Assembly (NCBI GenBank): GCA_934675225.1
Contig: CAKUQA010000030.1
Coordinates: 1-8,507 of the forward strand
From: an uncultured Candidatus Melainabacteria bacterium
GTDB taxonomy: Bacteria; Cyanobacteriota; Vampirovibrionia; Gastranaerophilales; Gastranaerophilaceae
Direction: 5' to 3'
Length of the DNA: 8,507 nucleotides
Shown: piece after piece, positions 1 through 5,477 of the stretch
How the letters are laid out: each line of letters opens with the position of its first letter
Position numbering within the stretch: the first letter of the stretch is position 1
The notes under the pieces: model-generated
The model's input: only the letters and a program-made list of their open reading frames with translations
Databases searched by the model: none
What the model was told of the DNA's origin: nothing
Translations under genes and position numbers: made by a program

Positions 1-230
1 GTGCAAGAGATGTTGTTGTTGACCCACAGACGGTTATAATTGGTGAAATTGGCTTGTCAGGAGAAATTCACCCTGTTAATAATATTGAAAAAAGGTTAAA
101 TGAGGCTGTTATGTCAGGGTTTAAGAAAGCGATTATACCTTATGCAAACAGAATAGAAGATAAAAGAATTGAAATTGTGCCTGTAAAGCGTCTTATGGAC
201 GCAATTAGTGCATGTGTATCAGCTCAATAG
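1..230 (+). CDS. radA: DNA repair protein RadA (Sms), C-terminal end, 5' partial
   Basis: The window opens inside this gene; the first full codon is at position 3 and the TAG stop is at 228-230, leaving 75 C-terminal residues. The segment 'GEIGLSGEIHPVNNIEKRL' is the signature of the Lon-protease-like C-terminal domain of RadA, followed by the usual '...GFKKAIIP' strand and the short 'RLMDAISAC' end. RadA is a RecA-related ATPase that processes recombination intermediates such as branch migration at D-loops. Its zinc finger, Walker A and KNRFG motifs lie upstream of the window and cannot be checked. The common arginine in 'GEIRPV' is a histidine here, which is a minor variation. No terminator follows; the next gene begins 69 bases later on the same strand and appears to have its own promoter. 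Confidence 0.93.
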   Translation, partial: ARDVVVDPQTVIIGEIGLSGEIHPVNNIEKRLNEAVMSGFKKAIIPYANRIEDKRIEIVPVKRLMDAISACVSAQ

Positions 231-271
231 CTTTTATGTTCTAATAATTTGGGAAGATTAATATTTTTTTA

Positions 272-280
272 TGCTAAAAT
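272..280 (+). promoter_or_regulatory. Extended -10 promoter for the UDP-glucuronate decarboxylase gene
   Basis: TGCTAAAAT matches the extended -10 form TGn plus a TAAAAT hexamer at 275-280. The predicted start of transcription is about 287, giving a leader of about 13 bases that still holds the GAGG ribosome site at 291-294. There is no good -35 at 16-18 bases; TTGGGA at 249-254 would need a spacer of 20. The extended element could compensate. This is inference from sequence only. Confidence 0.45.
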
Positions 281-299
281 AAGTTTAAGCGAGGTTTTT

Positions 300-1232
300 A
301 TGAAAAACATTTTAGTAACAGGTGGAGCAGGTTTTATTGGTTCACATTTATGTGAAAAACTTTTAGAACAAGGAAATCATATTATTTGTTTGGATAATTT
401 TTTCACAGGTTCTAGAAAAAATGTAGAACACTTATTTGATAATCGAGAGTTTGAATTAATCAGGCATGATATTATAGAACCAATAATTTTAGAAGTTGAT
501 GAAATTTATAATTTAGCTTGTCCGGCTAGTCCTGTTCATTATCAATTTAATGCAATAAAAACTGTGAAAACGAATGTTTTGGGTGTTACTAATATGTTAG
601 ATTTAGCGGATTCAACAAATGCCAGAATTTTACAGGCTTCTACAAGTGAAGTATATGGAGATCCTATAGTTCATCCTCAAAAAGAAGATTATTGGGGAAA
701 TGTAAATCCGATTGGGTTAAGGAGTTGTTACGATGAGGGTAAACGCGTAGCAGAAACATTGATGATGGATTATTCCAGACAACATAATGTTGATATTAGA
801 ATTATAAGAATTTTTAATACTTATGGACCACGTATGGCAGAAAATGATGGTAGAGTTGTTTCAAACTTTATTGTCCAAGCATTGAAAAATCAAGATATTA
901 CAATTTATGGAGATGGAACTCAAACACGCTCTTTCTGTTATGTTGATGATTTGGTTCGTGGAATGATTTCTTTAATGAATACGGAAGATTTTATAGGGCC
1001 GGTAAATGTTGGTAATGATGGTGAATATACAATTTTGGAACTAGCTAAAATGATAATTGAGCTAACAAATTCTAATTCTAAAATTGTTTTCAAACCTTTA
1101 CCATCAGACGACCCTTGCCAAAGAAAGCCTGATTTGACATTAGCTAGAGAAAAACTAAATTACGAACCAACAGTTCATGTAAGAGATGGACTGTTAAAGA
1201 CTATTGAGTATTTTGAAAAAACATTAAAATAG
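300..1232 (+). CDS. uxs: UDP-glucuronate decarboxylase (UDP-xylose synthase), extended SDR family
   Basis: This 310-residue cytosolic enzyme converts UDP-glucuronate to UDP-xylose with bound NAD, supplying pentose for surface glycans. The N-terminal Rossmann fold has GGAGFIGS (residues 8-15) and Asp32 for the NAD ribose. The UXS-type segment '[12 protein letters not shown]' is at 71-82, the catalytic block 'STSEVYGDP' at 114-122, and the Tyr144-xxx-Lys148 pair is in 'SCYDEGKR'. The later blocks '[10 protein letters not shown]' and '[15 protein letters not shown]' are also typical. The length fits bacterial single-domain UXS; there is no membrane segment. The ATG at 300 is chosen over an in-frame TTG at 249 because GAGG at 291-294 sits 5 bases before it and the protein then starts directly at the first beta strand. 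The gene ends 6 bases from the convergent prepilin gene. Other NDP-sugar epimerases or dehydratases are less likely because of the 71-82 motif. Confidence 0.92.
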   Translation: MKNILVTGGAGFIGSHLCEKLLEQGNHIICLDNFFTGSRKNVEHLFDNREFELIRHDIIEPIILEVDEIYNLACPASPVHYQFNAIKTVKTNVLGVTNMLDLADSTNARILQASTSEVYGDPIVHPQKEDYWGNVNPIGLRSCYDEGKRVAETLMMDYSRQHNVDIRIIRIFNTYGPRMAENDGRVVSNFIVQALKNQDITIYGDGTQTRSFCYVDDLVRGMISLMNTEDFIGPVNVGNDGEYTILELAKMIIELTNSNSKIVFKPLPSDDPCQRKPDLTLAREKLNYEPTVHVRDGLLKTIEYFEKTLK

Positions 1233-1238
1233 TAATAA

Positions 1239-1940
1239 TTACTTGGTATAAAGTTTTTCGTCTCCGGATATTATACTTTTAAAAGCGCTACCGCCGACAA
1301 TATTCCAAGGATCAGGTCGTACTTTCTCTTTTGTTATAATTACTGAAAAATTGTCTTGTCCGTATTGATTAGGAAGTTTTGCTCCGTTTACATCGAAATG
1401 TATAATTGCGCAATATTGAACATGGTTTACAAAAATAGAGCTTTCTCCTTTGTCATTGTAATGAGTTTCATTTCTTGTGTAATCACAATTTGGAATTAGT
1501 TCGCTTAAATATAAAATGGCTCCGTCGTTAAGAATAATTTTAGAACCATTTGCAGAATCTACTCTTTGAGTTCCGGTTGAATCATAACTTTTTCCGGAGA
1601 AGGCTATATTGTAATAAAAATTACTACATTCTGCTTGTGTTTTGGTTTTACAGTATTGTGCACTATTAAAATATTTTGATAAATTTTCTGTAACTTTTGC
1701 ATAACCGTCAGAATAGTCAAACAATGCAGAATTATCTCCGATATTACCATTGTCTTGTTGAGCTGCTAAAACGGCATTTTGAATATTGGAGTAAGTTCTT
1801 TTCGTTCTTGTAATAAGCTCTTTATTTTTATAATTTTGTATAAGACTTGGAAGTGTTAAAGCAGCTACAACTCCTATAATTCCAAGTGTAATTAATACTT
1901 CTGCTAATGTAAAAGCTCTTTCATTTTTTATATTTCTCAT
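1239..1940 (-). CDS. Prepilin-like secreted protein A (type IV pilin / type II pseudopilin N-terminus)
   Basis: This 233-residue protein has a short charged leader (MRNIKNERA), then the class III prepilin sequence 'FTLAEVLITLGIIGVVAAL'. The predicted processing point is Ala9|Phe10, with Glu14 as the conserved +5 glutamate, and the hydrophobic helix runs to about residue 33. It should be inserted in the membrane by Sec, cut by a prepilin peptidase, and placed in a pilus or pseudopilus, or left as a membrane-anchored surface protein. The globular part has four cysteines (97, 105, 152, 177). A C-terminal motif D-V-N-G-x3-P-N-x2-G-x-D-x-F at 183-198 is shared at identical spacing with the prepilin at 2933-3610. 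The -1 residue is Ala rather than the usual Gly. No Shine-Dalgarno site precedes the ATG; a promoter lies so close that the mRNA may be leaderless. The gene is divergent from the RHH gene and its role in assembly is unknown. Confidence 0.85.
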   Translation of the reverse strand: MRNIKNERAFTLAEVLITLGIIGVVAALTLPSLIQNYKNKELITRTKRTYSNIQNAVLAAQQDNGNIGDNSALFDYSDGYAKVTENLSKYFNSAQYCKTKTQAECSNFYYNIAFSGKSYDSTGTQRVDSANGSKIILNDGAILYLSELIPNCDYTRNETHYNDKGESSIFVNHVQYCAIIHFDVNGAKLPNQYGQDNFSVIITKEKVRPDPWNIVGGSAFKSIISGDEKLYTK

Positions 1941-1947
1941 AATACTT

Positions 1948-1976
1948 ATTATCGTTTATATTTTGTACTCTATCAA
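1948..1976 (-). promoter_or_regulatory. Promoter of prepilin-like gene A, probably giving a leaderless mRNA
   Basis: On the minus strand TTGATA (1976-1971) and GATAAT (1953-1948) are separated by exactly 17 bases, each one mismatch from the sigma-70 consensus. The expected transcription start is at about 1941, adjacent to the ATG at 1940-1938. That agrees with the absence of any Shine-Dalgarno sequence. An alternative -10, TATAAT at 2002-1997, has a perfect hexamer but no recognisable -35 and would give a leader of about 50 bases. Confidence 0.5.
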
Positions 1977-1990
1977 CTGTAAGAATACCT

Positions 1991-2038
1991 GTATTTATTA
2001 TACCGTTAAGTATCTTGGTATTTATAACCGATTAATAT
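1991..2038. repeat. Imperfect tandem direct repeat in the pilin A / RHH divergent spacer
   Basis: Two similar units lie about 27 bases apart. Unit 1 starts GTATTTAT (1991-1998) and continues TATACCGTTAA (1999-2009). Unit 2 starts GTATTTAT (2018-2025) and continues as an ACCGATTAA form ending TAATAT near 2038. Small RHH proteins commonly bind tandem repeats next to their own genes, so this is a candidate operator for the protein encoded just downstream. The alternative minus-strand TATAAT lies within unit 1. Binding is inferred, not shown. Confidence 0.4.
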
Positions 2039-2076
2039 GAAGTTGAAAATGTGTAAAAATCATGACACTCTTTTAT

Positions 2077-2081
2077 GGAGG
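2077..2081 (+). promoter_or_regulatory. Ribosome binding site deciding the start of the RHH gene
   Basis: GGAGG lies 5 bases upstream of the ATG at 2087. An earlier in-frame ATG at 2075 overlaps this site and has no Shine-Dalgarno of its own, so 2087 is the better start. Confidence 0.8.
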
Positions 2082-2086
2082 TTTAT

Positions 2087-2269
2087 ATGGCAAGTAAAAC
2101 AGACAGAATTATTGATTTGACGAGAAATAAAACCAAAAAGACAAGTATTATGCTAAATGAAGAATTGTGGGAGTTATTTAAATCTGCCTGCAAAAAAAAT
2201 AATACAACTCCTACTGCTAAGGTTGAAAAGTGGATGATTAATTTTGTTGATGAAAATAATTTAATTTAA
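2087..2269 (+). CDS. Small ribbon-helix-helix DNA-binding protein
   Basis: This is a 60-residue protein with a basic N-terminal arm (to about residue 18), a short strand 'KTSIMLN', a first helix 'EELWELFKSACKKNN' and a second helix starting at 'TPTAKVEKWMINFV'. This order and spacing is that of ribbon-helix-helix regulators (CopG/Arc/ParG-like), which bind DNA as dimers through the strand. No catalytic or sensor domain is present. It could be an autoregulator, an antitoxin-like protein, or a plasmid-type partition regulator; no toxin gene is visible on its strand. It is divergent from prepilin gene A across a spacer holding an imperfect tandem repeat, so control of that gene is a plausible inference. 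Its stop codon is one base from the end of the convergent membrane-protein gene. Confidence 0.75.
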   Translation: MASKTDRIIDLTRNKTKKTSIMLNEELWELFKSACKKNNTTPTAKVEKWMINFVDENNLI

Positions 2270-2270
2270 A

Positions 2271-2603
2271 TTATTTTGTTTTTGCTACGCCATTTGCATC
2301 CTTTAAAATGAATGGTCTTACAAAAGCCCAAGTTCCGTATAATGAAGTTAGTAAACCTGCGACCATTGTGCCTTTAAATAATTTAGGATGTTTTTCTTTG
2401 TTAACAAGTCCACCTAGTGTTACAAGGGTTGTTCCGGTCATAATTCCTAAGTAGCCTTTAAAGATAGTCCTTGAAACAACAATTGTGTCAGTCATATCTG
2501 CAGAGTTTTTTACATGATTGTGAAGATTGTCCAAAAAACTATTCTTTTTGCTGGAGTTGTTCCCGTAAAAGTTTTGACCATAAGTGATGTTTGCTATTTT
2601 CAT
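2271..2603 (-). CDS. Small two-helix membrane protein with an N-terminal aromatic-x-Gly leader
   Basis: This 110-residue protein is not a recognised family. It starts 'MKIANITYGQNFYGNNSS', a short polar leader ending in FYG that resembles the N-terminus of the M16 protein at 5478-8279. A hydrophilic part (about residues 20-48) follows. Then come two hydrophobic segments, roughly residues 50-66 ('GYLGIMTGTTLVTLGGLV') and 75-99 ('LFKGTMVAGLLTSLYG' and onward), separated by a basic loop 'NKEKHPK'. An inner-membrane hairpin is likely. The gene follows the HTH gene by 11 bases, with its ribosome site overlapping that gene's stop codon, so the two form an operon. Function is unknown; a membrane partner of the HTH regulator or a small toxin-like protein are both possible but unsupported. 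Confidence 0.7.
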   Translation of the reverse strand: MKIANITYGQNFYGNNSSKKNSFLDNLHNHVKNSADMTDTIVVSRTIFKGYLGIMTGTTLVTLGGLVNKEKHPKLFKGTMVAGLLTSLYGTWAFVRPFILKDANGVAKTK

Positions 2604-2610
2604 AATGCTT

Positions 2611-2616
2611 TTCCCT
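2611..2616 (-). promoter_or_regulatory. Ribosome binding site overlapping the HTH gene stop (translational coupling)
   Basis: On the minus strand AGGGAA (2616-2611) lies 9 bases (counted from its last G) before the ATG at 2603-2601. Its first two bases are the AG of the upstream TAG stop codon. Ribosomes ending the HTH gene would therefore sit on this site, which suggests coupled translation. Confidence 0.65.
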
Positions 2617-2818
2617 AATCTGGGATATACTCGAATATATCCTGAATTCTACAGTTGAGAGCATAACATAATTTATTTATAGTTTCAAGTTCTATTGTTT
2701 TCGTTTTGTTATGGTAAATTTTAAAGACTGCAACATGACTTAAACCTGCAATTCTGGCGGTCTCAGCCATATTCATTCGTCTAATCCCCATCATTTCCGA
2801 TAATTTATTTTTAATCAT
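2615..2818 (-). CDS. Small Cro/CI-type (XRE family) helix-turn-helix regulator
   Basis: This 67-residue protein is a single five-helix HTH domain. The pattern 'RRMNMAETARIAGLSHVAVF' spans helices 1-3, with 'AETARIAGLSHVAVFKIYHNK' region as the helix-turn-helix and recognition helix. It ends 'LETINKLCYALNCRIQDIFEYIPD', the typical finish of the HTH_26/YozG-like group. It lacks a ligand or protease domain, so it is a minimal DNA-binding protein that probably dimerises on a palindrome. The divergent spacer on its 5' side holds an 11-bp inverted repeat that could be its operator. It is coupled to the membrane-protein gene downstream. No Shine-Dalgarno site is seen before the ATG at 2818; a minus-strand pair TTCAAG (2869-2864), 17 bases, TATAAA (2846-2841) could be its promoter with a leader of about 16 bases. 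Confidence 0.85.
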   Translation of the reverse strand: MIKNKLSEMMGIRRMNMAETARIAGLSHVAVFKIYHNKTKTIELETINKLCYALNCRIQDIFEYIPD

Positions 2819-2871
2819 AAATAAAGTCTATCATTTTATTTTTATAATTTATTTTATTAAACACTTGAATA

Positions 2872-2899
2872 ATATTATTAATCATGTAATTAATAATAT
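2872..2899. repeat. 28-bp AT-rich palindrome between the HTH gene and prepilin gene B; candidate operator
   Basis: ATATTATTAAT (2872-2882) and its exact reverse complement ATTAATAATAT (2889-2899) flank a 6-base centre CATGTA. The right arm runs into TATAGT (2897-2902), a possible plus-strand -10 for prepilin gene B. The left edge is 2 bases from the possible -35 of the HTH gene. A dimeric regulator bound here could block one promoter and affect the other. AT-rich spacers produce palindromes by chance more often than average, but 11 perfect pairs is long. Confidence 0.5.
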
Positions 2900-2922
2900 A
2901 GTAACTTTGTTTAATATTTGAA

Positions 2923-2927
2923 AGGAG
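2923..2927 (+). promoter_or_regulatory. Ribosome binding site deciding the start of prepilin gene B
   Basis: AGGAG lies 5 bases before the ATG at 2933. An in-frame TTG at 2918 lies upstream of this site and would add five residues (MKGDN) made from the ribosome site itself, so it is not the start. Confidence 0.85.
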
Positions 2928-2932
2928 ATAAT

Positions 2933-3610
2933 ATGAAAAATTCTGAATTTGGATTTTCGTTGGCTGAAGTTTTGATTACATTAGGAATTATTGGTGTAGT
3001 TGCGGCTTTAACTATGCCGAGTTTGATACAAAGTTATAAAGAAAGAGAAACTGTTGCAAGGGTGAAGAAATTCTATTCTATGATAAATCAAGCTTTTTTA
3101 TTGGCAATAAATGAAAATGGTCCAGTTGATGAATGGGATTTTGCAGAAGTTGACCAAGAAACCGGAATAAATACAAGTAATAAATTTTTTGAGTATCTTA
3201 GACCGTATTTAAAAATTGCTAAAGATTGTGGAACTCAGAGTGGATGTATTTCTGATGCTACTTATGTAAGACTGAATGGTGAAGCGCAAATGGCGTATGG
3301 TACTAATAAAGTTTATTATAAAGTGATTTTAATTGATGGTAGTTATATGTGGATGCGACAGGTATATGGAACAGGTTTTCACTGTAATGTCTTTGATGGT
3401 GGGTATGAAAATTCATGTGGTGGAATGTGGATAGATGTAAATGGCAAACAACCTCCTAATACTATAGGAAAAGATACTTTTGCATTTGCAATATTAAAAG
3501 ATAGAATTATGCCTTTTAAAGTTAATGATTGTGAACTTGGTAAAGCTGGATGGGGCTGTACGGCATATATTTTATCAAATGGGAATATGAATTATTTGAA
3601 AAATAAGTAA
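2933..3610 (+). CDS. Prepilin-like secreted protein B (type IV pilin / type II pseudopilin N-terminus)
   Basis: This 225-residue protein has the leader MKNSEFG, then 'FSLAEVLITLGIIGVVAAL', with predicted cleavage at Gly7|Phe8 and Glu12 as the +5 glutamate. The N-terminal helix is almost identical to that of the protein at 1239-1940, while the globular parts differ. Shared blocks are an 'ILxDG' segment (near residue 133-136) and D-V-N-G-x3-P-N-x2-G-x-D-x-F at 168-183, which suggests a common fold or a metal-binding loop. Six cysteines (99, 105, 151, 162, 200, 209) would allow three disulphides outside the cytoplasm. The expected route is Sec insertion, prepilin peptidase processing, then pilus or pseudopilus assembly or membrane display. 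No assembly ATPase, platform or peptidase gene is in the window. The gene is divergent from the HTH regulator across a palindrome. No clear terminator follows. Confidence 0.87.
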   Translation: MKNSEFGFSLAEVLITLGIIGVVAALTMPSLIQSYKERETVARVKKFYSMINQAFLLAINENGPVDEWDFAEVDQETGINTSNKFFEYLRPYLKIAKDCGTQSGCISDATYVRLNGEAQMAYGTNKVYYKVILIDGSYMWMRQVYGTGFHCNVFDGGYENSCGGMWIDVNGKQPPNTIGKDTFAFAILKDRIMPFKVNDCELGKAGWGCTAYILSNGNMNYLKNK

Positions 3611-3655
3611 GTAGCTAGGGCGAGATATCCTATCCACCCAATATTGAAATTAATA

Positions 3656-3690
3656 AGCTAGATTCTTTCGGACACCCCCTCAGAATGATT
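3656..3690. repeat. Short interspersed hairpin repeat, copy 1
   Basis: The pattern is AGCTxGATTsTTTCGs, a short middle, then CxCTCAsAATGAyT. In this copy the outer stem is ATTCT (3662-3666) with AGAAT (3682-3686). It matches the copy at 3786-3818 in both flanks while the stem base differs in a compensating way. It has the look of small palindromic intergenic repeats found in many bacterial genomes; membership of a named family is not claimed. Confidence 0.55.
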
Positions 3691-3726
3691 GTAACAATCA
3701 TATTCTCGCCCCAACGGGGAGAGATA

Positions 3727-3762
3727 GAATTTGTTAGCAAGCAAAAGCGCGCTTACAAATTC
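3727..3762. repeat. Long symmetric hairpin
   Basis: GAATTTGT (3727-3734) pairs with ACAAATTC (3755-3762). After a T/T mismatch AGC (3736-3738) pairs with GCT (3751-3753). After a two-base internal mismatch GC (3741-3742) pairs with GC (3747-3748) around an AAAA loop. All pairs share one centre, so this is a single 36-base stem-loop. There is no T run after it. Confidence 0.6.
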
Positions 3763-3785
3763 AAGAGAGGGGTATTGTAAAAATC

Positions 3786-3818
3786 AGCTGGATTGTTTCG
3801 CATTCGCTCACAATGACT
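3786..3818. repeat. Short interspersed hairpin repeat, copy 2
   Basis: This is the second copy of the repeat at 3656-3690, in the same orientation. It reads AGCTGGATTGTTTCGC, then ATTCG, then CTCACAATGACT. The stem is ATTGT (3792-3796) with ACAAT (3810-3814); compared with copy 1 a C-G pair has become G-C. Confidence 0.55.
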
Positions 3819-3873
3819 ATTCCTGTAAAATCTTATTGCCTTAACGCCTTATCTGCTCTATTGCCTTTTCAAA

Positions 3874-3889
3874 AAATAATTAATTATTT
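3874..3889. repeat. 16-bp perfect palindrome upstream of the gap promoter
   Basis: AAATAATTAATTATTT is fully self-complementary. It ends 27 bases before the -35 hexamer of gap, so it could bind an activator or be a simple AT-rich coincidence. Confidence 0.3.
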
Positions 3890-3916
3890 CTTAATGTTTC
3901 AAAAGAGCATGCCCAC

Positions 3917-3945
3917 TTGATTAGTTTTTTTGTTGATGGTATAAA
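3917..3945 (+). promoter_or_regulatory. Sigma-70-type promoter of gap
   Basis: TTGATT (3917-3922), a 17-base spacer, and TATAAA (3940-3945) preceded by TGG (3937-3939), which gives an extended -10. The spacer includes a run of seven T. Transcription should start near 3952, with a leader of about 31 bases carrying AGGA at 3972-3975, 7 bases before the ATG. This is the best promoter in the window, in line with strong expression of GAPDH. Confidence 0.7.
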
Positions 3946-3955
3946 AGCCATGTGA

Positions 3956-4987
<1,032 letters not shown>

Positions 4988-5013
4988 TTGATTTTATAAT
5001 TTTAAAATAATCG

Positions 5014-5051
5014 AAAAACAAGTCTGATTTTAGTCAGGCTTGTTTTTTTTT
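5014..5051 (+). terminator. Intrinsic terminator of gap
   Basis: AAAAACAAGTCTGA (5014-5027) pairs with TCAGGCTTGTTTTT (5034-5047) through one T-G wobble, with loop TTTTAG (5028-5033). A run of nine T (5043-5051) overlaps the end of the stem. It lies 26 bases after the gap stop codon. Confidence 0.88.
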
Positions 5052-5094
5052 ATAAAAAATGTTAGTATTTTTTTATATGGATAGGATGGAAATT

Positions 5095-5463
5095 ATGAAA
5101 AAAAATATTATTACTGTTTTAACTTTAATGTTGTTAAGTTTTGGTGTTTCTTGTTATGCAGCCGGATATTTAGGAATGAAATTGCCTCTACCTGGAAGTA
5201 CTATTGCAGATACCAAAACTCAAGGTAATACATTATGTTATGTGTTTGCTAAAGTTGCAAGACAGTCAAAACATTGTAGAAAGTTAGTAGTTACTAATAC
5301 AAAAGTTACTGCAGAACCTTCTAATATCAAAACAAATCAATTTGGTAGAAAGATTGGTGGTACTTGGAGTGAAGTTTGGACAGTTAATGCTTGTGGCACA
5401 AATGTAGAAGTTCCTATTGATTTTGAATACAAAAGAAACGGTGTAATGTCTACTGTAAAATAA
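5095..5463 (+). CDS. Small secreted protein with four cysteines, function unknown
   Basis: This 122-residue protein starts with a Sec signal peptide: MKKN, a hydrophobic stretch 'IITVLTLMLLSFGVS', then 'CYA|AG' with likely cleavage after Ala22 or Ala23. Cys20 lies in the signal region but is not preceded by a good lipobox. The mature part has Cys48, Cys61 and Cys100, a basic middle ('KVARQSKHCRKL') and a C-terminal block 'GTWSEVWTVNACG' (89-101) followed by 'VEVPIDFEYKRNG'. The W-x3-W-x3-xCG pattern recalls small periplasmic proteins of proteobacteria, but no named family is claimed. ATG 5095 is preferred over earlier in-frame ATGs at 5059, 5077 and 5086 because AGGA at 5083-5086 is 8 bases upstream and the signal peptide then starts with its lysines. 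A weak promoter (TTGTTT 5040-5045, TAGTAT 5063-5068, 17-base spacer) would overlap the gap terminator. Confidence 0.7.
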   Translation: MKKNIITVLTLMLLSFGVSCYAAGYLGMKLPLPGSTIADTKTQGNTLCYVFAKVARQSKHCRKLVVTNTKVTAEPSNIKTNQFGRKIGGTWSEVWTVNACGTNVEVPIDFEYKRNGVMSTVK

Positions 5464-5477
5464 AAATCTTTGGATAT

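Noticed and set aside
249..299. TTG start adding 17 residues to the UDP-glucuronate decarboxylase
   Set aside because: The added part crosses the likely promoter and the GAGG ribosome site, and the Rossmann fold begins directly after the ATG at 300.
2087..2818. RHH and HTH genes as a classical toxin-antitoxin locus
   Set aside because: No recognised toxin is adjacent on either strand; the only candidate is the unassigned membrane protein, and its gene order (regulator first, coupled) alone is not enough.
3705..3723. GC-rich hairpin as a terminator for prepilin gene B
   Set aside because: It is about 95 bases after the stop codon and is followed by AGATAGAATT rather than a T run.
3611..3820. 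CRISPR array or tRNA in the hairpin-rich spacer
   Set aside because: There are only two related repeats about 130 bases apart with no regular spacers, and no cloverleaf or CCA-type end was found.
5059..5094. Upstream ATG codons for the small secreted protein
   Set aside because: They would place MLVFFYMDRMEI before the lysine-rich start of the signal peptide, and the AGGA site fits ATG 5095.
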